Shown here piece after piece: positions 35,650 to 43,902 of a stretch of DNA of 64,000 bases (the stretch's first letter is position 1; every line of letters begins with the position of its first letter). The stretch is from an uncultured Selenomonadales bacterium (lineage in GTDB: Bacteria > Bacillota > Negativicutes > Selenomonadales > Selenomonadaceae), in contig CAMUZU010000010.1 in assembly GCA_947165295.1 (NCBI GenBank), positions 1 to 64,000 on the forward strand, read 5' to 3'. Both the position numbers and the translations under genes were made by a program. A model generated the notes under the pieces. That model saw only the letters and a list, made by a program, of their open reading frames with translations. It had not been told where the DNA came from and searched no databases.

Positions 35650-35750
35650 GTTGTCGTTGCGTCTTGTGCGGCCGTGTGTTCGCTTCGACTTACGTTGAAG
35701 TTGTGGCACGCGCTGTTGAACGTTGTTGACACGTTACAGCAAACTAAAAA

Positions 35751-35780
35751 CCCCGTCGAACAATCGGCGGGGATTTTTTT
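35751..35780. terminator. Second terminator between flagellin and the amidase gene
   Basis: CCCCGTCGA, ACAA loop, TCGGCGGGG, then A and eight T; an A run on the left makes it usable for the minus-strand amidase gene. Confidence 0.8.
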
Positions 35781-36361
35781 TACTCGAAGTCGCGGCAGTA
35801 TCGGCGAATCTCTCCGAGTCGCGAATATAAATTTTCGCCGGGACAAGCCGTGTCGTTCAGGTCTCTGTGCCCGACAATGACGCCGCGCTTCATCGGCTTG
35901 AGCTTGAACTTTTGACACAGCCACGCGGTCAACAGCTTGAGCGAATCCATCTGCACATCGGGCACCTTGACGAAGTCGAAGTTGCCCGCGACGCAAATGC
36001 CGACCGAATTTTTATTGTGGTGATAAGCGTGCGCGCCGACCGCGTCAAGTTTGCGCCCGCGTTCAATCTTGCCGTCCTTGCGAATGACGAAGTGATAACC
36101 GATGCCCGCCCAGCCGTTGGTTTCTTGGTGGAACTTGTGAATCTCTTCGGCGGACGAATCTTTGTCGCCGTCGGGAAAGCCCGCGTGGTGAATCACGACG
36201 ACTTCGGTTGACGTGCGCTTTTCGTATTCGGTGAACACAAGATACGGCTTGCTTATCGGCGGCTCCCACGTGTCCAAAATGTAAGCGTCGGCGCGTTCCG
36301 TCGGCAAGAAAATTCCCGCCGCAGTCAACGCCGCGAACTTCAAAAAGTCTCGTCTGTCCAT
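35780..36361 (-). CDS. N-acetylmuramoyl-L-alanine amidase (Amidase_2/PGRP-like), probable Tat substrate
   Basis: A 193-residue protein. The N-terminus MDRRDFLKFAALTAAGIFLP has the twin-arginine pattern RRxFLK followed by a hydrophobic stretch and an ADA cleavage site near 27. The amidase fold is shown by EVVVIHHAGFPDGD (first zinc histidines), AGIGYHFVIRKDGKIERGR, AHAYHHNKNSVGICVAGNFD and VGHRDLNDTACPG (last His and Cys ligands). It would cut the peptide from peptidoglycan in the periplasm. The start at 36361 has GGAG 10 bases upstream. The 25 bases that carry its ribosome binding site and start codon are duplicated upstream. Confidence 0.87.
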   Translation of the reverse strand: MDRRDFLKFAALTAAGIFLPTERADAYILDTWEPPISKPYLVFTEYEKRTSTEVVVIHHAGFPDGDKDSSAEEIHKFHQETNGWAGIGYHFVIRKDGKIERGRKLDAVGAHAYHHNKNSVGICVAGNFDFVKVPDVQMDSLKLLTAWLCQKFKLKPMKRGVIVGHRDLNDTACPGENLYSRLGEIRRYCRDFE

Positions 36362-36457
36362 AACGTCAAACTCCGCTAAAAAATTTTTCAACGCGATAAC
36401 ACACCAAGAGTTCTCCCGCTTTTAAAGCGGGTCGTCTGTCCATAACGTCAAACTCCG
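36351..36457 (-). repeat. 25-bp direct repeat of the amidase translation start, with a palindrome between
   Basis: The sequence covering GGAG, ATG and the first four codons of the amidase (36351-36375) is repeated at 36433-36457. Between the two lies a 16-base palindrome, CCCGCTTTTAAAGCGGG-like (36417-36432). The second copy opens a 25-codon minus-strand frame that stops inside the amidase ribosome binding site. Confidence 0.75.
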
Positions 36458-36805
36458 TCAAACCTTCGGAACGGCTTTAAGCGTCAATTCGCCCGTGAAA
36501 TTGTTGAGCCCGCGGAAATTGACTTCGCGGTTGCCTGGCGGCACGTCGACGGAAATTTCGCCGCTGTTGTCGAAGGTGTAAGTTTTGTTGCCGACCTGAA
36601 CTTCAACGCGACCGGATTTAATTTTCGCTTCGCCAATGAGAACGCCGCCGTCAATGTCGAGTTCAGCCGTGCCGAGCGATTCGTTAATGTTTTCGCCTTC
36701 GACGCGAATGTCGCCGTTGTCGGAGCTGATTGAAGAACTTGAACTGTCGCAGCCGCCGACAATCAACGCCGCGATTAAAATCATCACGCTGAAGAAATGT
36801 TTCAT
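36458..36805 (-). CDS. Small lipoprotein of unknown function
   Basis: A 115-residue protein. The signal peptide KHFFSVMILIAALIVGGCDS ends in a lipobox (I-V-G-G-C), so Cys19 should be lipidated. A serine-rich linker is followed by a small beta-rich domain (DGGVLIGEAKIKSGRVEVQV). I do not recognise the family. Its start codon overlaps the stop of the PP2C phosphatase gene (ATGA), so it is the last gene of the partner-switching operon. Confidence 0.7.
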   Translation of the reverse strand: MKHFFSVMILIAALIVGGCDSSSSSISSDNGDIRVEGENINESLGTAELDIDGGVLIGEAKIKSGRVEVQVGNKTYTFDNSGEISVDVPPGNREVNFRGLNNFTGELTLKAVPKV

Positions 36806-38979
36806 GACTTGTTGCCTCCTTTGAACCGTAATGCAAACATTGTGATATCGTCGGATTGTTCGGCCTCTCCGACATGCGCGGCAACGTCGAGTCGAACTGC
36901 TTTAAGCAACGAATTCAAGTCGGCGCGGCAATCCGTCGAGTTCATGAACTTGATTAACCTGTCGGGCAGATATTCTTCGTTGGCGACGTTTAAAGCTTCG
37001 GTGACGCCGTCGGTGTAAATAAAAATCAAATCGCCCGCGTTGAAGTTGATTTTCTGTTCGACGAACGGAATGCCGTCCATTGGTCCCATGACGAAATTTT
37101 TCTTCACGTCGAGGAAGTCGCAACGATTTTCCGCCGCATGATAGATGACGGGCGGATTGTGTCCCGCGTTGACGAAAGTAAATTCGCCCGACTCAAGGTC
37201 AAGCACGCCGACAAACGCCGTCACGAACATCATTGCATCGTTGTTGGCGCAAAGTTTTTCGTTCGCGGCTTCGACGACGGGAGCCAGTCCGTTGCTTTGA
37301 TAAAAACTTGCCGCGAAGTTATTCAAGACGGTCTTGCTGATAACCATGAACAGCGCGGCGGGAATGCCCTTGCCCGAAACGTCCGCAACGGTTATCGCAA
37401 CGTGCGTTTCGTCAAGCATGTAAAAATCGTAAAAGTCGCCGCCGACTTCTTTTGCGGGCGTCATTGTCGCAAGAATTTCAAAGTCGTCACGCGTCGGAAA
37501 GTCTTTTGGCAACATGCCGCGTTGAATTTCGGTTGCAACGTCAAGTTCGGTGGCAATGCGTTCCTTTTCGGCGGTCTCCTTCGTCAAGTTCGCCATGTAA
37601 GCTTTGAGTTCGGCGGTCATTGCGTTGAAACAGGCGGCAAGGTGTTCGATCTCGTCGCCCGTGCGAATGTCGAGTTTCTTGTCGAGGTTGCCGGCGGCAA
37701 TTTCGCGCACGCCGTCGCTGAGCTCGTTAATCGGTTTGACGAAACGCCGCGAAAGGTTCGTTCCCAACAGGAACAAAATCATCAGCAACGCAACGGGAAT
37801 GCCGACCGCCATATATTGAACATACGCGTATTTGTCGTCAAGTTGACGTTCAAGTTCCGCCACTTCGTTGATGAAGTAATTGCGCGTTGCCTGCGACGCA
37901 CTTAAAACCTGCGCTTCGGGGACAAGCAAGCCGAATGACCATTTCGATTCGGGCATGGGCGCGAACGCCAGATAAAAATTTTTGTCGCCGACCGTCACGA
38001 ACACGATGCCGCTTTCGCCGTCAAGCATCTTGCGTGCCGCCGCCGACAAATCTTCTTCGCCGCAGTCGCGCAGGTCTTTGATTGTTTCGTCGAAGATACC
38101 TTGCGCGTGCGTCATGAAAAGAATTTCGCCGTGACGGTTGAGCACGAAGTTGCAGTATTCGTTTTGAGTGACGTTCTTGTTGACCCAGTTGTAAAAATCT
38201 TCGCTGGAGTAATCCAATCCGACGACGCCCGCGAAGTTGCCCGCCGCGTCATAAAACGGAGCACTTGCGCCAATCTGATTGTAACCGCCGGATTCAATCG
38301 TGTGATACAAGTCCGACAGCACGGAGGCGTTCGCCTTCTTCGCGTTGAGGTACCAGGGACGTTTGCGCGGGTCGAATTCGTAAATGCGTTCGTGCGAAAA
38401 AGTTATCGGCTTGGTGAAGTCAACTTCCGTTTCGGTAAGTCGCGTGCAGATGTACCAGCCGGTCTTCGAGCCGACAAAAGCCGTCGCGTGATACGTCGCG
38501 TAATTCTTAATCAGTTCGGACAGAACGTCTTTGATGTTTGCGGCAAGCGCAACTTCCTGTTGAATTGCGGGCGTGATTTTGTCGCGAATGTCGGGCGCGT
38601 AAATAATGTACGGTTCGGCGTTCCTGACCGTGTCGGTGCGCGGGTCGGGCAAAGATTTCGACGGATAATATTCCGGGTGCGACATGATAAACGTCATTGC
38701 GTCGGCAAGCATCTCCGCATCTTCGCGGGTGATTGACATTTCGCGATCGAGAAACTGCGCCTGCGATTCGACAAGTTCGCCGAGCGTGTCTTTGAGTTGG
38801 GCAATCAAAAGTTCGTCGGTGTAACCCGCGCTGTTTTGGCTGAGTTCGTCGCTCATTGTGCTCATGTCTTTTTCGACGACGCGCCCGCCGAAGTACGTAA
38901 AAATTCCCAGCACGAGGAAAGTCGCCAGCCCGGTGCCCAGCACGAGTATCAGAACTTTTTTGTGAATGTTAAGCTTCAT
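36802..38979 (-). CDS. Cache-HAMP-PP2C (SpoIIE/RsbU type) phosphatase, second copy
   Basis: A 725-residue membrane protein. TM1 is about residues 10-31 and TM2 about 345-367, with a Cache-type sensor between them (DPRKRPWYLNAKKANASVLS near 195). HAMP follows (RRFVKPINELSDGVREIAAG), then a PP2C domain with VGGDFYDFYMLDE, ADVSGKGIPAALFM, VNAGHNPPVIY, IYTDGVTEALN and SDDITMFAL, all metal-binding or structural motifs of SpoIIE phosphatases. It should dephosphorylate the STAS antagonist encoded upstream in response to an external signal. The ATG at 38979 has AAGGGAG and overlaps the upstream phosphatase gene by 11 bases. The PP2C part is almost identical to that copy. Confidence 0.9.
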   Translation of the reverse strand: MKLNIHKKVLILVLGTGLATFLVLGIFTYFGGRVVEKDMSTMSDELSQNSAGYTDELLIAQLKDTLGELVESQAQFLDREMSITREDAEMLADAMTFIMSHPEYYPSKSLPDPRTDTVRNAEPYIIYAPDIRDKITPAIQQEVALAANIKDVLSELIKNYATYHATAFVGSKTGWYICTRLTETEVDFTKPITFSHERIYEFDPRKRPWYLNAKKANASVLSDLYHTIESGGYNQIGASAPFYDAAGNFAGVVGLDYSSEDFYNWVNKNVTQNEYCNFVLNRHGEILFMTHAQGIFDETIKDLRDCGEEDLSAAARKMLDGESGIVFVTVGDKNFYLAFAPMPESKWSFGLLVPEAQVLSASQATRNYFINEVAELERQLDDKYAYVQYMAVGIPVALLMILFLLGTNLSRRFVKPINELSDGVREIAAGNLDKKLDIRTGDEIEHLAACFNAMTAELKAYMANLTKETAEKERIATELDVATEIQRGMLPKDFPTRDDFEILATMTPAKEVGGDFYDFYMLDETHVAITVADVSGKGIPAALFMVISKTVLNNFAASFYQSNGLAPVVEAANEKLCANNDAMMFVTAFVGVLDLESGEFTFVNAGHNPPVIYHAAENRCDFLDVKKNFVMGPMDGIPFVEQKINFNAGDLIFIYTDGVTEALNVANEEYLPDRLIKFMNSTDCRADLNSLLKAVRLDVAAHVGEAEQSDDITMFALRFKGGNKS

Positions 38980-41224
38980 GGTTGCGACTCCCTTTGAACC
39001 TGAGCGCGAACAACGTAATGTCGTCGGACTGCGCGGCGTCTCCGACGTGTGCGGCAACGTCGGCGCGAATATTTTTCAGCAAGGTGTCCAAGTCAACGCG
39101 GCAATCCGTCGAGTTCATGAACTTGATTAACCTGTCGGGCAGATATTCTTCGTTGGCGACGTTTAAAGCTTCGGTGACGCCGTCGGTGTAAATAAAAATC
39201 AAATCGCCCGCGTTGAAGTTGATTTTCTGTTCGACGAACGGAATGCCGTCCATTGGTCCCATGACGAAATTTTTCTTCACGTCGAGGAAGTCGCAACGAT
39301 TTTCCGCCGCATGATAAATCACGGGCGGATTGTGTCCCGCGTTGACGAAAGTAAATTCGCCCGACTCCAAGTCAAGCACGCCGACAAAAGCCGTCACGAA
39401 CATCATTGCATCGTTGTTGGCGCAAAGTTTTTCGTTCGCCGCTTCGACGACGGGAGCCAAGCCGTTGCTGTGATACAAACTTGCCGCGAAGTTATTCAAG
39501 ACGGTCTTGCTGATAACCATGAACAGCGACGCGGGAATACCCTTGCCCGAAACGTCCGCGACAGTTATGGCGACGTGCGTCTCGTCCAAAAAGTAAAAGT
39601 CGTAAAAGTCGCCGCCGACTTCCTTTGCGGGCGTCATTGTCGCAAGAATTTCAAAGTCGTCACGCGTCGGAAAGTCTTTGGGCAACATGCCGCGTTGAAT
39701 CTCGGTTGCAACGTCAAGTTCGGTGGCAATGCGTTCCTTCTCGGCGGTGACTTTGGTCAAGTTCGCCATATAAGCTTTAAGTTCTCCGGTCATTGCGTTG
39801 AAACACGTCGCAAGGTGTTCAATCTCGTCGCCCGTCTTGATGTCGATTTTCTTGTCGAAGGATTGATCTTTTATGATGTCGCGCACGCCGTCGGCCAACG
39901 TGTGAATCGGTTTGACGAAACGTGCGGACAGGTCTTTGCTCAGCGAAAAGAAACTGTTGAGCAGCCAGCCCCAAAGAACCAGCGCGGCGAAGATTATCAG
40001 GAAGTATTCGCCCTGCAACCGTGAGTTGAAAACTTCAATCTGCGACAGGAAGTAATCGCGTCCGGCAACGGCAATCGCGCTTACGTCGCGGCGTGCGGTG
40101 AGCGTCCCGAAACTCCAACCGACCGACTTCATCGGCGCGAAGGCAAGAAAATATTCTTCGCCGTCGACAACGACAAGTTCCGTGCCCGATTCGCCGTTGA
40201 CCATCTTGCGTGCCGCGTCAGCCAAAGTTTCCTCGGAACTTTCGCGCATGTCTTTGCCGCCGACTTGAGCGACAATTTCGCCTTCCGTGCGCGTCGAAAA
40301 AAGTATGTGCCCGTCTTTGTTCAATACGAAACTGAAGCCGCTTTCGCCGATTAAAGTTTGGGACATTGGAGCGTACATGTCGGAAATTGAAAAGTCCAGC
40401 CCGACGACGCCCGCCACGCCGTTTTTATCGAAGTAAGGCACCGAACAAGCGATAAACGGCGCGCTGTCGTCCGTGACACCGACATACAGATCCGAAAATA
40501 CCGGCTTCGTCTCGTTAATCGCGCTGATGTACCAGGGACGTTGGCGGCTGTCGTAATGATAAAGTCGTTCGTTCGTCAAGAAGAGTTGACCGCGCACCTG
40601 CGGCACGACGTTGATACAAATCGTCCAGCCGTCTTTGGAGCCGACGAAGAATGACGAGCGGTAACCCGTGTAAGTTTTGGCAAGCGGCGCAAGCATCACG
40701 CGGATGTTTGCGGCAACTTCGATGTTGCGTCGAATTTCGGGCGTCAAATTGTCGGGCGGCGTGCCGTTCGCGTAACTTTCGGAGCTGTAAGTTATGTACG
40801 GCGTGAAATTTTCCACGACGTCGACACGCGGGTCACGCAACTTTATCGCCCGCCAAGCGTCGGGGTTCGAGGCGAAATTTGTCATCAAGTGCGACAGTAT
40901 TGTCACGTTCTGCTTGACCATCTTCGTTTCGTGCTCAATGAATTCTGCGCGGGAGTAAGCAAGTTCGCCAAGCGTATCTTTAAGTTGGCGTGTCATGAGA
41001 TCTTCGGTGAACGTCGCGCCCGCCCGTCCGATTCTCTCGCCGAGTTCGTCCATTGCGTCGCGCACGTTGCCCATTGCGTAAAAAGAAAGACCGCTCAAAG
41101 TCAAAAATGACAGAATCCCCGCCGTCAAGACGAGGACGAGCAGTCTTGTTTCTATGTCCCGCCGATGCAAGCGGCGCGTCAAACGGTTAAAGTACCGTCT
41201 TGCGTTTTTGTACAGCGTGTTCAT
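38969..41224 (-). CDS. Cache-HAMP-PP2C (SpoIIE/RsbU type) phosphatase, first copy
   Basis: A 751-residue paralogue of the next gene. It has an extra basic N-terminus (RRYFNRLTRRLHRRDIETRL), TM1 about 27-50, a Cache-like sensor (DSRQRPWYISAINETKPVFS near 215) and TM2 about 385-405. A HAMP and a PP2C domain follow with the same motifs (VGGDFYDFYFLDE, ADVSGKGIPAS, YTDGVTEALN, SDDITLFAL). From the HAMP onward the DNA is nearly identical to that of the second copy at an offset of about 2173 bases, while the sensors share little. Two signals could thus feed one STAS/kinase pair. It is 9 bases downstream of the anti-sigma-type kinase gene. Confidence 0.9.
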   Translation of the reverse strand: MNTLYKNARRYFNRLTRRLHRRDIETRLLVLVLTAGILSFLTLSGLSFYAMGNVRDAMDELGERIGRAGATFTEDLMTRQLKDTLGELAYSRAEFIEHETKMVKQNVTILSHLMTNFASNPDAWRAIKLRDPRVDVVENFTPYITYSSESYANGTPPDNLTPEIRRNIEVAANIRVMLAPLAKTYTGYRSSFFVGSKDGWTICINVVPQVRGQLFLTNERLYHYDSRQRPWYISAINETKPVFSDLYVGVTDDSAPFIACSVPYFDKNGVAGVVGLDFSISDMYAPMSQTLIGESGFSFVLNKDGHILFSTRTEGEIVAQVGGKDMRESSEETLADAARKMVNGESGTELVVVDGEEYFLAFAPMKSVGWSFGTLTARRDVSAIAVAGRDYFLSQIEVFNSRLQGEYFLIIFAALVLWGWLLNSFFSLSKDLSARFVKPIHTLADGVRDIIKDQSFDKKIDIKTGDEIEHLATCFNAMTGELKAYMANLTKVTAEKERIATELDVATEIQRGMLPKDFPTRDDFEILATMTPAKEVGGDFYDFYFLDETHVAITVADVSGKGIPASLFMVISKTVLNNFAASLYHSNGLAPVVEAANEKLCANNDAMMFVTAFVGVLDLESGEFTFVNAGHNPPVIYHAAENRCDFLDVKKNFVMGPMDGIPFVEQKINFNAGDLIFIYTDGVTEALNVANEEYLPDRLIKFMNSTDCRVDLDTLLKNIRADVAAHVGDAAQSDDITLFALRFKGSRNHEA

Positions 41225-41233
41225 CGGGCGTCC

Positions 41234-41641
41234 TCAGAAAAGTTTTTTCATGCGCAGAATATTCTTGTCGTCCGTGCGTTCGTAAGAAATTTCGTCGACG
41301 TTGTTTTTGACCAGGAAGATGCCAAGCCCGCCGATTTCGCGTTCTTCGGCGTCAAGCGAAATGTCGGGGTCGGTTTTTTCCAACGGATTGTACGGTTTGC
41401 CGCCGTCAATGAACGTCAACAAGACCGCAGTCGGGTTTTCTTCAAAGTCAACGCAAAACGTCGCGTCACCCGTTGAAGGTTCGTAAGCGTAACTTGCGAT
41501 GTTGACGAAAATTTCTTCGATGACAAGTTCGAGTTGCATTGACGCCTTAAGCGGGCAGTCGTGAGCTTCGAGTTTCTCCGCGGCGAAGTCGGTTACTTGT
41601 TGCAGGTTGTCGATTGTAGCCGCGAGTGTGATTTTTTCCAT
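41234..41641 (-). CDS. RsbW-like serine kinase (HATPase_c), partner switching
   Basis: A 135-residue GHKL ATPase. LELVIEEIFVNIASYAY near residue 38 is the N box (E-x-x-x-N-x-x-x-H/Y), FIDGGKPYNPLEKTDP near 76 corresponds to the G1 box (D-x-G-x-P-F/Y-N-P), and REIGGLGIFLVKNNVDEISY near 102 to the G2 box. This matches anti-sigma regulatory factor kinases such as RsbW and SpoIIAB. It would phosphorylate the STAS protein encoded just upstream. No sigma factor gene is adjacent, so its other partner is unknown. Confidence 0.88.
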   Translation of the reverse strand: MEKITLAATIDNLQQVTDFAAEKLEAHDCPLKASMQLELVIEEIFVNIASYAYEPSTGDATFCVDFEENPTAVLLTFIDGGKPYNPLEKTDPDISLDAEEREIGGLGIFLVKNNVDEISYERTDDKNILRMKKLF

Positions 41642-41653
41642 AGAAAAACTCCG

Positions 41654-41950
41654 TTACTCAATCGTCATCAAGCTTGCAAAGCCGGTCATGTCGAGGACTT
41701 CCATGACGGTTTCGTTGACGTGGATGAGTTTCATTGAGCCTTGCTTGTTCATGCGCTTTTGTGCGACGAGCAACACGCGCAGACCCGCCGAGGCAATGTA
41801 CTGCAGTTCGGCGAAGTCGAACGTCAAATCGGTGACGCCGTCGAGCGCGCTTGTGATGAACTTGGACAGTTCGGGCGCGGAGCCTGCGTCGAGCCGGCCG
41901 ATAACTTTGATTGTCAATGCGGTGCCGTTGAGTTCTTTTTTGATTTCCAT
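41654..41950 (-). CDS. STAS domain anti-anti-sigma factor-like protein
   Basis: A 98-residue STAS protein of normal length. ALTIKVIGRLDAGSAPELSK near residue 10 and LTFDFAELQYIASAGLRVLL near 42 give the fold; the phosphorylatable serine is the S of ASAGLRVL, as in SpoIIAA/RsbV. It is the first gene of the operon with the kinase, two phosphatases and the lipoprotein, so the set forms a complete partner-switching module. The ATG at 41950 is 11 bases after GGAGG; a TTG overlapping the Shine-Dalgarno is unlikely. Confidence 0.9.
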   Translation of the reverse strand: MEIKKELNGTALTIKVIGRLDAGSAPELSKFITSALDGVTDLTFDFAELQYIASAGLRVLLVAQKRMNKQGSMKLIHVNETVMEVLDMTGFASLMTIE

Positions 41951-41986
41951 GTCGAATGTTACCTCCAAAAAATTTTGTCGCTGAAC

Positions 41987-42091
41987 GTTACTTTCTTTCG
42001 GCGGCGAAAGAAAGTAACCAAAGAAAGCCGCGCCTGCTGTGATGCTTCCGGCATCACGCGCAGGCGATTGCGGCCGTCATCCGTGACGGCC
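41987..42091 (-). repeat. Three-hairpin intergenic repeat, copy 4 (inverted)
   Basis: Inverted relative to copies 1-3. Hairpin 3 is 41987-42018 (GTTACTTTCTTTCG with CGAAAGAAAGTAAC), hairpin 2 has CGCCTGC/GCAGGCG with inner TGATGC/GCATCA, hairpin 1 is 42072-42091 with the loop changed. It lies between the STAS gene and the hybrid kinase gene. Confidence 0.9.
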
Positions 42092-42126
42092 GGGTTACGT
42101 GTCGTGTGACGGTCGGGTTCGTCGCG

Positions 42127-43749
42127 TCAAGTTTGTTCGCGGGCGGCGATGTATTTGTTGACCGAGGAGATAAGTTGCACAACGTCGAACGGTTTGGCAA
42201 TGTGGTAATTCATGCCGCTTTCCATGCTTTGGCGTTTGTCTTCGTCGCGGCTGTTGGCACTGAGCGCGATAATCGGCAACAGTTTGGCGTCGGGGCGGTC
42301 AAGCGCACGAATTGCCCGCGTCGCTTCGTAGCCGTTCATTATCGGCATTTGAATATCCATCAACACCAGGTCGTAATAACCGGGCGGATGTTTCATGAAC
42401 GCTTCAACCGCGTCGCAACCGTCGGGCACGGTTTCAACCGAAAAGCCGGACTCTTCAAGAATCGTTTCTGCCAACATGCGGTTAAGTTCGATGTCGTCAA
42501 CCAAAAGAATTCTGCGGCTGTGGTCGTCGGGAAAAATTTCGTCGACAACTTTCGACGGCGCGTCTTCGCGACAAAGTTTGAACGGCAAGCCGACGGTAAA
42601 AGTCGTGCCGTTGCCTTTTTCGCTGACGACGTCGATTGAGCCGCCCATTGCGTCAAGAAGTTTCTTCGTTATCGCAAGACCGAGACCCGCGCCCTTCAAG
42701 CCGCTTTGCGTCGACGTTTCTTCGCGTTCAAAGGTGTCGTACATGCGCGACATAAAATCTTCGCTCATGCCGCAACCGTCGTCGGCGACAATGAATTCGC
42801 AACGCACGTAGCCCGATTCGGAAACTTTGCGTTTCTTGGCAATGACTTCGACGTAACCGCCTTCGTGCGTGAACTTTATCGCGTTGTCAATCAGCGCGGA
42901 AAGAATTTTTCGCAGGTTGACGTCGTCGGTGCAAACGAGTTCTTCGGGCAAGTTCAGTTCCGTTTCAAGCGAAATGTTTTTGTCCGCCGCAGCTTTGGCG
43001 AAACTGTGCACAACCGTCATGACTTGTTCGGACAGGTTGCAAACTTCCGAGCGCATGTGAAACTTGCCGTGATTGATTCGGCTCATGTCCAAAAGGTCGG
43101 TGACCATGTCGAGCATTTGGCGGTTTGATTCGTCGACTTTGTCCAGATACGTGCGGATAAGTTTCGGGTCGTCGAGGTGTCGGCGCGCCAACTCCGTGAA
43201 GCCCATGATTGAATTGAGCGGCGTCAAGATGTCGTGCGAAATGTTGAACAGGAACGCGTCTTTGACTTCGGCGGCTTGTTTCTCGCGGTGAAGTTCAATT
43301 TCCATGCGCAGATTTTCTTCGCGGAAACGTTTGCGGTCGGTGATGTCGCTGATAAAAACGTAAAACGCGTCGCCGTATTCGGGGAACGTCGACAAGTGCC
43401 CGTAATCGTCCAGCCAACGAATTTCGCCGTCTTTGCGCGTGATTCGATATTCGACGTGATCGAGATTTTCGTTGTCGGGATTGGCGATTTGTTCGTTGAT
43501 TGACGCCTGAATCTTCGCGAAGTCGTCGGGGTGAATCATGCCGCGAAAAGTGTAACCCGTCAGCGCACGAAACTCGTCAACGTCCGCGCAACCGTAGATG
43601 TTCAAGACTTCGCTGTTGACGTAAAAAATATCGAACGGCTCGCGTGCGGAGTAAATGAAAAATCCGCCGGGCACGTGTTCGGAAAACCATTTCAGCATCG
43701 GCAAGACTTCGTAGAGATACTTCTTGTCCAGAAAGTTGCTTTTGCTCAT
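42127..43749 (-). CDS. PAS hybrid histidine kinase with receiver domain
   Basis: A 540-residue cytoplasmic sensor kinase without membrane segments. A PAS domain (about 20-145; YRITRKDGEIRWLDDYG, YVFISDITDRK) is followed by HisKA with FLFNISHDILTPLNSIMGF near residue 175 (phospho-accepting His). HATPase_c follows with ALIDNAIKFTHEG (N box) and GAGLGLAITKKLLDAMGG (G boxes). The C-terminal receiver (about 412-530) has ILLVDDIELN and LVLMDIQMPIMNG with the phospho-accepting Asp. There is no separate output domain, so it probably passes the phosphate to an unlinked partner. The ATG at 43749 has GGGGTG upstream. It may be linked to the partner-switching genes downstream, from which copy 4 of the repeat separates it. 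Confidence 0.9.
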   Translation of the reverse strand: MSKSNFLDKKYLYEVLPMLKWFSEHVPGGFFIYSAREPFDIFYVNSEVLNIYGCADVDEFRALTGYTFRGMIHPDDFAKIQASINEQIANPDNENLDHVEYRITRKDGEIRWLDDYGHLSTFPEYGDAFYVFISDITDRKRFREENLRMEIELHREKQAAEVKDAFLFNISHDILTPLNSIMGFTELARRHLDDPKLIRTYLDKVDESNRQMLDMVTDLLDMSRINHGKFHMRSEVCNLSEQVMTVVHSFAKAAADKNISLETELNLPEELVCTDDVNLRKILSALIDNAIKFTHEGGYVEVIAKKRKVSESGYVRCEFIVADDGCGMSEDFMSRMYDTFEREETSTQSGLKGAGLGLAITKKLLDAMGGSIDVVSEKGNGTTFTVGLPFKLCREDAPSKVVDEIFPDDHSRRILLVDDIELNRMLAETILEESGFSVETVPDGCDAVEAFMKHPPGYYDLVLMDIQMPIMNGYEATRAIRALDRPDAKLLPIIALSANSRDEDKRQSMESGMNYHIAKPFDVVQLISSVNKYIAAREQT

Positions 43750-43841
43750 TACTGCACCCCAAGACCTGCAAAAATTTTTCCGCGCAATAATACCACACGT
43801 CGCCGCGTTTGTACAAAAAATTTTTTTCGGCACGTGACGGC

Positions 43842-43871
43842 TTGCAAAAATTTCACACGGCGTGCTACAAT
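43842..43871 (+). promoter_or_regulatory. Promoter of the methylmalonyl-CoA decarboxylase gene
   Basis: TTGCAA, 18 bases, TACAAT; 31 bases before the ATG. Confidence 0.6.
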
Positions 43872-43902
43872 TCGCCGCGAACTCGAAAGGAAGGTTTTAC
43901 GC

